DNA from: Avibacterium volantium_A
GTDB taxonomy: Bacteria > Pseudomonadota > Gammaproteobacteria > Enterobacterales > Pasteurellaceae
DNA length: 18,922 bases
NCBI RefSeq assembly: GCF_049366555.1
Contig: NZ_JBMMGT010000038.1
Coordinates: 1 to 18,922, forward strand
Direction: 5' to 3'
Part shown: positions 14,083 through 18,922 of the stretch, one piece after another
How the letters are laid out: the number at the start of each line of letters is the position of its first letter
How positions within the stretch are numbered: position 1 is the first letter of the stretch
The notes under the pieces: generated by a model
What the model saw: the letters and a program-made list of their open reading frames with translations, nothing else
What the model was told of the DNA's origin: nothing
Database searches by the model: none
Position numbers and translations under genes: made by a program

Positions 14083-14994
14083 TTAATTTAACCATTGTGA
14101 ACGATATTCATCCGTACAGAGTATGGTTAATAGATGGTTCAGAATTTGGCTTTGTTGTTGATTTTGCCAAGCGTAGTAAACCCTCACAGGTTGTTTATGC
14201 TCAGCAATGACTTTTGTTATCACTTTGCCTGAGGTTAAAGCAGGGATTGCTATTCGTGCTGGTAAAAAGCCTATACCAACCCCTTCAGCAATCATTGAAA
14301 GTACCATTTCTAAATCAGCCACATAAAAAACTTTTTGCCCTTTCAATGCCCAAGTTTTCTTTTGCTGTAACGCTATAGATGAGTCGTGAACAACGATAGC
14401 AGGGTAGTGACGTAGTTGAGAAGCTTGTAAAATAGAGTTTTCTTTTGCCAAAGGATGACAAGGAGAGACTAAGAATATCCATTCAATATCTCCTAAATAT
14501 TCTGTACTGATATTTCCTTGATTAAATGGGGGATTCTGCGGAGCACCAATCACAATATTTGCTCTATTTTCATATAATGCCTCCCAAGCACCGTTATAAA
14601 CTTCGGTACGGATAGAAAATTCTGTGGCTGGAAATTTTTCTGAAAGCGAGGAAAGAAGTTTAGGAATTGGATCTGGATTAACAATATAATTGAGGGCGAT
14701 TGTAAACTGTTTTTCTATGCCATTATCAATTTGTGCGGCGTTACATTGTAATTCATTTAATCCTTGTAAAATCCAGTCTCCCTTTTCTAAAATATATCTT
14801 GCTGCTGGGGTAAGTTGAATATGTCCATTAGTTCGAGAGAATAACTTAATGCCAAGATCATCTTCCATCTTCTTTGCTGTATATCCAATTGCTGATGGAA
14901 CGCGATGTAACACTTTGGCAGCTTCACTAAAACTCCCTGTTTTAGCAATAACTTGTAAGATCCGAATCATATCAGATGATAATCCTATCGCCAT
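14083..14994 (-). CDS. LysR-family regulator, AllS-like (module 2)
   Basis: A 303-residue LysR protein, paralogous to the module 1 regulator and to E. coli AllS. The N-terminal helix-turn-helix includes KTGSFSEAAKVLHRVPSAIG and KKMEDDLGIKLFSRT. The effector domain carries FPATEFSIRTEVYNGAWEAL, HPLAKE, QLRHYPAIVV, WALKGQK and GVGIGFLP. The start MAIGLSSD is set by AAGGAGA six bases upstream; an in-frame ATG at 15021 would add nine residues without a ribosome site. It is the first gene of a five-gene run whose spacers are too short for further promoters, so it is likely co-transcribed with and controlling the module 2 genes. Confidence 0.9.
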   Translation of the reverse strand: MAIGLSSDMIRILQVIAKTGSFSEAAKVLHRVPSAIGYTAKKMEDDLGIKLFSRTNGHIQLTPAARYILEKGDWILQGLNELQCNAAQIDNGIEKQFTIALNYIVNPDPIPKLLSSLSEKFPATEFSIRTEVYNGAWEALYENRANIVIGAPQNPPFNQGNISTEYLGDIEWIFLVSPCHPLAKENSILQASQLRHYPAIVVHDSSIALQQKKTWALKGQKVFYVADLEMVLSMIAEGVGIGFLPARIAIPALTSGKVITKVIAEHKQPVRVYYAWQNQQQSQILNHLLTILCTDEYRSQWLN

Positions 14995-15023
14995 AAATAT
15001 TCTCCTTAAATATCTATGCAAAA

Positions 15024-15047
15024 TTTAGAAAATAGTTTATTTCTAAA
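15024..15047. promoter_or_regulatory. Inverted repeat near the module 2 transcription start
   Basis: TTTAGAAA and TTTCTAAA are perfect inverted repeats separated by 8 bp, just downstream of the predicted promoter and 30–53 bp upstream of the LysR start codon. It may be an operator for autoregulation or a leader stem. The AT-rich context makes chance similarity possible. Confidence 0.4.
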
Positions 15048-15056
15048 GACAAAAAA

Positions 15057-15084
15057 ATCATAGCAAGAATAAAAGAGAGGTAAA
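15057..15084 (-). promoter_or_regulatory. Promoter of the module 2 operon
   Basis: On the minus strand TTTACC (15084–15079) and TATGAT (15062–15057) are 16 bp apart, and TGC directly precedes the –10, giving an extended –10 element. The predicted start is near 15050, about 55 nt before the ATG. Confidence 0.5.
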
Positions 15085-15214
15085 GCAAAAAGAATTGAAT
15101 GAGATTTGCAAGAAATTTGTTGTAGGATACTGTGTAATGAACAAAAAATAGGGACTAAAAGAAGTAAATAAGAGTAATCAAATTATAAAAATTTAAAAAA
15201 GATAAAAATTTCAC

Positions 15215-15244
15215 TTGATACTGTATATCAATACAGTTTATATT
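15215..15244 (+). promoter_or_regulatory. recA promoter with LexA (SOS) box
   Basis: The SOS box CTGTATATCAATACAG (15221–15236) fits CTG-N10-CAG and directly abuts the –35 TTGATA (15215–15220), the same arrangement as in E. coli recA. A –10 TATATT lies at 15239–15244. LexA binding here would block polymerase until DNA damage. Confidence 0.9.
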
Positions 15245-15306
15245 ATGCAAAGCAATTAAATCATCAAACAAACGGGGCTTTCCCATTTTTTATAGGATCA
15301 AACAAA

Positions 15307-16416
15307 ATGGCGAAAGAAGATAAAGCAAAAAAAGGTGAGAAAGTGCAAATTACCAATCAAGAAGAAAAACAAAAAGCCCTTGCTGCGGCCTTAGGTCAAA
15401 TTGAAAAACAATTTGGTAAAGGTTCAATTATGAAATTAGGGGAAACCCAAGAGTTAGATATTGAGTCTATTTCCACAGGTTCACTGGGGTTAGATATTGC
15501 TTTAGGTATTGGTGGTTTACCAATGGGACGTATTGTAGAAATTTACGGGCCAGAATCTTCAGGGAAAACCACATTAACCCTTTCTGTTATTGCGCAAGCA
15601 CAAAAATTAGGCAAAACCTGTGCCTTTATTGATGCAGAACACGCCTTAGATCCAATTTATGCTGCCAAACTTGGCGTTGATGTCAAAGAATTGCTTGTTT
15701 CTCAGCCTGACAACGGTGAAGAAGCATTAGAAATTTGTGATGCCTTAGTTCGTTCTGGCGCGATTGACGTGGTGATTGTGGACTCCGTAGCCGCCCTTAC
15801 GCCAAAAGCAGAAATTGAAGGGGATATGGGTGATGCGCACGTTGGTTTACAAGCGCGTTTAATGTCACAAGCTCTGCGTAAGCTCACTGGACAAATCAAA
15901 AACTCAAACTGCTTGGTGATTTTCATCAACCAAATTCGTATGAAAATTGGCGTAATGTTTGGTAACCCAGAAACCACCACTGGCGGTAATGCATTGAAAT
16001 TCTATTCTTCAGTGCGTTTAGATATTCGCCGTGTAGGTGCGGTTAAAAATGGTGATGAAATCATTGGTAACGAAACCCGTGTGAAAGTGGTGAAAAACAA
16101 AGTTGCCCCACCATTCCGTCAAGTTGATTTCCAAATTCTTTACGGTGAAGGCATTTCACGTAATGGTGAGTTAATTGAATTAGGTGTAAAACATAAATTA
16201 GTTGATAAATCTGGTGCGTGGTTCTCTTATAACGGAGAAAAAATTGGTCAAGGCAAAGCTAATGCAATGAAATGGTTGGCAGAACACCCTGAACAAGCCG
16301 AAGAATTAGAAAATAAATTACGCGAAGAGCTTTTAGCAAACCCAGACAAATCTCTCATTGCGGATATTGAAGCGGATCAAAATAAAGAGATCGCAGAAAT
16401 GGATTCTGAATTTTAA
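15307..16416 (+). CDS. recA: RecA recombinase
   Basis: RecA forms ATP-dependent filaments on single-stranded DNA, catalyses strand exchange and stimulates LexA self-cleavage; in competent Pasteurellaceae it also integrates transformed DNA. The protein has 369 residues, longer than the usual 350–355. Walker A GPESSGKT is at 81–88, Walker B VVIVDS at 155–160, the region around 204–228 (NQIRMKIGVMFGNPETTTGG) holds the L2 loop, and the C-terminus is acidic. Residues 2–16 are a lysine-rich N-terminal extension absent from the E. coli and H. influenzae proteins; the ATG has an AGGA at moderate distance. A GTG at codon 13 is a less likely alternative start. It is under LexA control and followed by a terminator, then recX. 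Confidence 0.98.
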   Translation: MAKEDKAKKGEKVQITNQEEKQKALAAALGQIEKQFGKGSIMKLGETQELDIESISTGSLGLDIALGIGGLPMGRIVEIYGPESSGKTTLTLSVIAQAQKLGKTCAFIDAEHALDPIYAAKLGVDVKELLVSQPDNGEEALEICDALVRSGAIDVVIVDSVAALTPKAEIEGDMGDAHVGLQARLMSQALRKLTGQIKNSNCLVIFINQIRMKIGVMFGNPETTTGGNALKFYSSVRLDIRRVGAVKNGDEIIGNETRVKVVKNKVAPPFRQVDFQILYGEGISRNGELIELGVKHKLVDKSGAWFSYNGEKIGQGKANAMKWLAEHPEQAEELENKLREELLANPDKSLIADIEADQNKEIAEMDSEF

Positions 16417-16439
16417 TCCCTTTGATTAAATCATCTCTA

Positions 16440-16473
16440 AAAAAAGTGCGGTAATTTTTGACCGCACTTTTTC
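16440..16473 (+). terminator. recA terminator built from inverted uptake sequences
   Basis: AAGTGCGGT (16444–16452) and ACCGCACTT (16461–16469) form a stem flanked by A and T runs, between recA and recX. Paired Hin-type uptake sequences commonly double as rho-independent terminators in this family. Partial read-through would let a little recX be made from the recA promoter. Confidence 0.9.
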
Positions 16474-16503
16474 TAACAGCAATTTAGGAATCAGTGAGAA
16501 AAA

Positions 16504-16962
16504 ATGGCATCATTGGCATTAAATTATGTGGTGAACTTGCTCTCTCGCCGCGAATATAGTGAATATGAATTGCGTTGCAAAATGCAAGAAAAAGCCTTTG
16601 CAGAAGCTGAAATTGAACAGGCTTTAGCGCTTTGTCAGGAAAAAAACTGGCAAAGTGATCGCCGTTTTACAGAAAATTATTTACATTACCGATCACAAAA
16701 AGGCTATGGATTGAATCGGATTAAACAAGAGCTTTTTCAACTTAAAGGCATTTCTTCAGAGATCGTGGAAGATGTATTAGCAGAAATGGACATTGATTGG
16801 TTTGAGATTGCGCATTCTGTGTTACGCAAAAAATTCCCCCATTATGCGCAAGAGCAAGATTTCAAAATGAAACAAAAAATCTGGCGCTATATGCTTTCAC
16901 ACGGTTTTCAAAGTGAAGAATTTGCCGATTTAGTCGGTTCGGGTGAAAACGAGTTTTATTAA
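16504..16962 (+). CDS. recX: Regulatory protein RecX
   Basis: Small cytoplasmic modulator that binds RecA filaments and caps or inhibits them. The 152 residues match the usual 150–165. Tandem three-helix RecX repeats are visible from LLSRREYSEYELRCKM (12–27) through NWQSDRRFTENYLHYR to the C-terminal KIWRYMLSHGFQSEEF. It lies 87 nt after recA on the same strand, separated only by the uptake-sequence terminator, which fits LexA-linked low-level expression. The ribosome site is weak (GTGAGAAAAA). The C-terminal ENEFY is intact here, unlike in the left copy. Confidence 0.96.
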   Translation: MASLALNYVVNLLSRREYSEYELRCKMQEKAFAEAEIEQALALCQEKNWQSDRRFTENYLHYRSQKGYGLNRIKQELFQLKGISSEIVEDVLAEMDIDWFEIAHSVLRKKFPHYAQEQDFKMKQKIWRYMLSHGFQSEEFADLVGSGENEFY

Positions 16963-17197
16963 GACACAACATTTACCCCCCTTTCTTTAGATATGCTTTC
17001 CAAGGCTTTCCACAAAATATTGGCACAAATAGCCCTTTCTTCTTTGAGTGAACCCTACTCAATGATAAACTAACGCCAATTTTTGTCTTAAATAATTAAT
17101 ATAGGAAACAACAATGCGAGCGAGTCGATATTTATTTGCTACTTTAAAAGAAACCCCGAATGATGCACAGGTGGTGAGCCATCAATTAATGTTGCGT
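16519..17197 (+). repeat. Right copy of recX–proS' direct repeat
   Basis: Counterpart of 1–669. It runs from codon 6 of recX (limited only by the window's left edge) through codon 28 of proS. It carries an extra 10-bp tandem duplication in the spacer (ctttccaaggctttcc). Confidence 0.93.
17044..17071 (+). promoter_or_regulatory. Putative proS promoter
   Basis: TTGAGT (17044–17049) and TAAACT (17066–17071) with a 16-bp spacer, about 43 bp before the ATG. The sequence TTGAGT-N7-ACTCAA is also a short dyad. The same elements are kept in the left repeat. Confidence 0.5.
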
Positions 17198-18826
17198 GCT
17201 GGAATGGTGCGTCCTTTAGCGTCAGGGCTTTACAACTGGTTGCCTACAGGCTTGCGTGTACTGAAAAAAGTGGAAAATATTGTGCGTGAAGAAATGAATA
17301 AAAGCGGTGCGATTGAAGTGGAAATGCCCGTTGTTCAACCAGCCGAATTATGGCAAGAATCGCAACGCTGGGAGCAATATGGCCCAGAATTATTACGCTT
17401 CCAAGATCGTGGACAACGTGATTTTGTGCTTGGCCCAACACACGAAGAAGTGATCACTGATTTAGTTCGCCGTGAAGTGAGTTCTTATAAGCAACTTCCA
17501 CTGAATTTATACCAAATTCAAACCAAATTCCGTGACGAAGTGCGTCCACGTTTTGGGGTAATGCGTGGTCGTGAATTTTTAATGAAAGATGCCTACTCTT
17601 TCCACACCACAAAAGAAAGCTTGCAAGAAACCTATGACATAATGTACCAAACCTACAGCAATATTTTCACCCGTCTAGGTTTAGATTTCCGCGCGGTGCA
17701 GGCGGATACCGGTTCTATCGGCGGCAGCGCATCACACGAATTCCAAGTGTTAGCACAAAGTGGCGAAGATGATATTGTGTTTTCTACTGAATCGGATTTT
17801 GCAGCCAATATTGAACTTGCCGAAGCCGTGGCAGAGGGCGAACGTAGCGCGCCAACTCAGCCAATGGAATTAGTGGATACGCCAAATGCTAAAACCATTA
17901 ATGAGCTGGTGGAACAATTTAATGTGCCAGTAGAAAAAACGGTGAAAACCCTGATTGTTAAAGGCGCAAATGAAGAACAACCATTAATTGCCTTAATCAT
18001 TCGTGGCGATCACAATTTGAATGAAATCAAAGCGCAAAAATTAGCGCAAGTGGCTGAACCGCTTGAGTTTGCAGATGAAGCGGAAATCAAAGCCAAAATT
18101 GGAGCGGGTGTTGGCTCTCTTGGCCCTGTTAATTTGCCGATCCCTGCCATTATTGATCGTAGCGTAGCATTAATGAGCGATTTTTCAGCGGGTGCAAACA
18201 TTGATGGCAAACATTATTTCAATATCAACTGGGAACGTGATGTGCCAATGCCAGAAGTGGCGGATTTACGCAACGTGGTAGAAGGTGATCCAAGTCCTGA
18301 TGGCAAAGGTTCATTGTTAATCAAACGCGGTATTGAGGTGGGACATATTTTCCAACTCGGCACAAAATATTCTGAAGCGATGAAAGCCACCGTACAAGGC
18401 GAAGATGGCCGTCCACAAACAATGATTATGGGCTGCTATGGTATCGGTGTGAGTCGTGTGGTTGCCGCAGCGATCGAACAAAGCCACGATGAACGCGGAA
18501 TTATCTGGCCAACGGATGCGATTGCGCCATTTACCGTAGCAATCGTACCGATGAATATGCACAAATCTGAAAACGTACAAGAATTTGCCGAAAATTTATA
18601 CCGCACTTTAAGCGCTGAAGGGATTGAAGTGATTTTTGATGATCGTAAAGAGCGCCCAGGGGTAATGTTTGCGGATATGGAACTCATTGGCGTGCCGCAT
18701 ATGTTAGTCATCGGTGAGAAAAACCTACAAAATGGCGAAATTGAATATAAAAATCGCCGAACAGGTGAAAAACAGATGATTAACAAAGATCAATTAGTAG
18801 AATTTGTGAAGCAACAAATTAAATAA
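17114..18826 (+). CDS. proS: Prolyl-tRNA synthetase
   Basis: Attaches proline to tRNA-Pro in the cytoplasm; essential. The 570 residues match the bacterial type with an inserted editing domain. Class II motif 1 lies in MVRPLASGLYNWLPTGLRVL (31–50), motif 2 in FRDEVRPRFGVMRGREFLMK (139–158), the Ala-Pro editing insertion spans about 225–405, motif 3 is GCYGIGVSRVVAAAIEQ (440–456), and the anticodon-binding domain begins near 472. GGAAACAACA precedes the ATG at low match to the ribosome. It has its own promoter and terminator. Its first 28 codons are duplicated at the far side of the island. Confidence 0.97.
   Translation: MRASRYLFATLKETPNDAQVVSHQLMLRAGMVRPLASGLYNWLPTGLRVLKKVENIVREEMNKSGAIEVEMPVVQPAELWQESQRWEQYGPELLRFQDRGQRDFVLGPTHEEVITDLVRREVSSYKQLPLNLYQIQTKFRDEVRPRFGVMRGREFLMKDAYSFHTTKESLQETYDIMYQTYSNIFTRLGLDFRAVQADTGSIGGSASHEFQVLAQSGEDDIVFSTESDFAANIELAEAVAEGERSAPTQPMELVDTPNAKTINELVEQFNVPVEKTVKTLIVKGANEEQPLIALIIRGDHNLNEIKAQKLAQVAEPLEFADEAEIKAKIGAGVGSLGPVNLPIPAIIDRSVALMSDFSAGANIDGKHYFNINWERDVPMPEVADLRNVVEGDPSPDGKGSLLIKRGIEVGHIFQLGTKYSEAMKATVQGEDGRPQTMIMGCYGIGVSRVVAAAIEQSHDERGIIWPTDAIAPFTVAIVPMNMHKSENVQEFAENLYRTLSAEGIEVIFDDRKERPGVMFADMELIGVPHMLVIGEKNLQNGEIEYKNRRTGEKQMINKDQLVEFVKQQIK
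18600..18608 (-). repeat. DNA uptake sequence (Hin-type USS)
   Basis: Exact ACCGCACTT, the reverse complement of AAGTGCGGT, within the proS anticodon-binding region. Confidence 0.8.
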
Positions 18827-18833
18827 AGTTGTT

Positions 18834-18860
18834 GGGCAGCAAAAGCTGCCCTATTTTTTT
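18834..18860 (+). terminator. proS rho-independent terminator
   Basis: GGGCAGC (18834–18840), loop AAAA and GCTGCCC (18845–18851) followed by TATTTTTTT, starting 8 nt after the proS stop. A textbook terminator. Confidence 0.95.
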
Positions 18861-18882
18861 GTCTAAAATTTGTGAAAAAAGC

Positions 18883-18891
18883 ACCGCACTT
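18883..18891 (-). repeat. DNA uptake sequence (Hin-type USS)
   Basis: Exact ACCGCACTT downstream of the proS terminator, in intergenic DNA near the window end. Confidence 0.8.
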
Positions 18892-18922
18892 ACTTCTTTT
18901 GATTGTTTTTATCCATTTTGAT

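Larger units (their letters stand above)
14995..15214. other. Right end of island, non-coding
   Basis: An AT-rich stretch without a gene between the module 2 LysR start and the recA promoter. It holds the LysR promoter and an inverted repeat. The exact right island boundary lies somewhere here and cannot be set without an island-free relative. No copy of the left junction sequence (670 onward) is evident. Confidence 0.5.

Noticed and set aside
670..15214. Prophage, transposon or integrative element
   Set aside because: No integrase, transposase, relaxase, phage gene, tRNA or terminal repeat of mobile-element type was found; only the recX–proS' repeat brackets the region.
15702..15980. 92-codon open frame antisense to recA
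   Set aside because: It overlaps the highly conserved recA core and follows from its codon use; no start context or family.
1..18922. CRISPR array, tRNA or rRNA genes
   Set aside because: No regularly spaced short repeats, tRNA-like cloverleaf sequence or rRNA sequence was recognised on either strand.

Overview
The window comes from a Pasteurellaceae chromosome. The evidence is an AT-rich recA–recX–proS block with typical gammaproteobacterial proteins, plus several copies of the Haemophilus-type DNA uptake sequence AAGTGCGGT on both strands, including an inverted pair that forms the recA terminator. Genus cannot be fixed from this sequence alone (Haemophilus, Aggregatibacter and Avibacterium-like lineages all fit).

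Layout. Positions 1–669 are a second, divergent copy of the recX–proS' region. It holds recX (its 5' end lies outside the window, and a stop removes the last five codons), the recX–proS spacer, and the first 28 codons of proS, whose ATG has become ATA. Homology stops abruptly at 669. From about 670 to about 15.0 kb lies a metabolic island. From about 15.2 kb to the end is the intact recA–recX–proS locus: LexA-controlled recA promoter, recA, terminator, recX, proS and its terminator. The island is therefore bracketed by a direct repeat (1–669 and 16519–17197). No integrase, transposase or tRNA is seen.

Island content. Two related modules run on the minus strand. Module 2 (upstream, 14994 down to 8960) is AllS-like LysR – ankyrin-repeat protein – FdrA – DUF1116 – NCS2-type permease, packed with gaps of 2–19 nt. 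Module 1 (8854 down to 2484) is AllS-like LysR – 222-nt promoter region with a near-ideal CRP site – isochorismatase-fold hydrolase resembling biuret hydrolase – FdrA – DUF1116 – small protein resembling only the C-terminal domain of allophanate hydrolase – NCS1-type permease. At the far end are a DUF2877 gene (plus strand) and a carbamate kinase gene (minus strand), divergent from each other.

How the genes may work together. In E. coli, FdrA, YlbE (DUF1116) and YlbF (DUF2877) form the oxamate carbamoyltransferase AllFGH, which phosphorolyses oxalurate to carbamoyl phosphate. YbcF/AllK is the carbamate kinase that makes ATP from it, and AllS is the LysR activator. All these families occur here, but no allantoinase, allantoate or ureidoglycolate gene does. 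My inference is a dual-input system: each module imports and prepares its own carbamoyl-bearing compound and has its own FdrA/DUF1116 pair, while one DUF2877 and one carbamate kinase serve both. For module 1 the hydrolase and the allophanate-hydrolase-C-like protein point to biuret/allophanate-type chemistry, which would make ATP from a ureide instead of simply hydrolysing it. The substrate is not proven.
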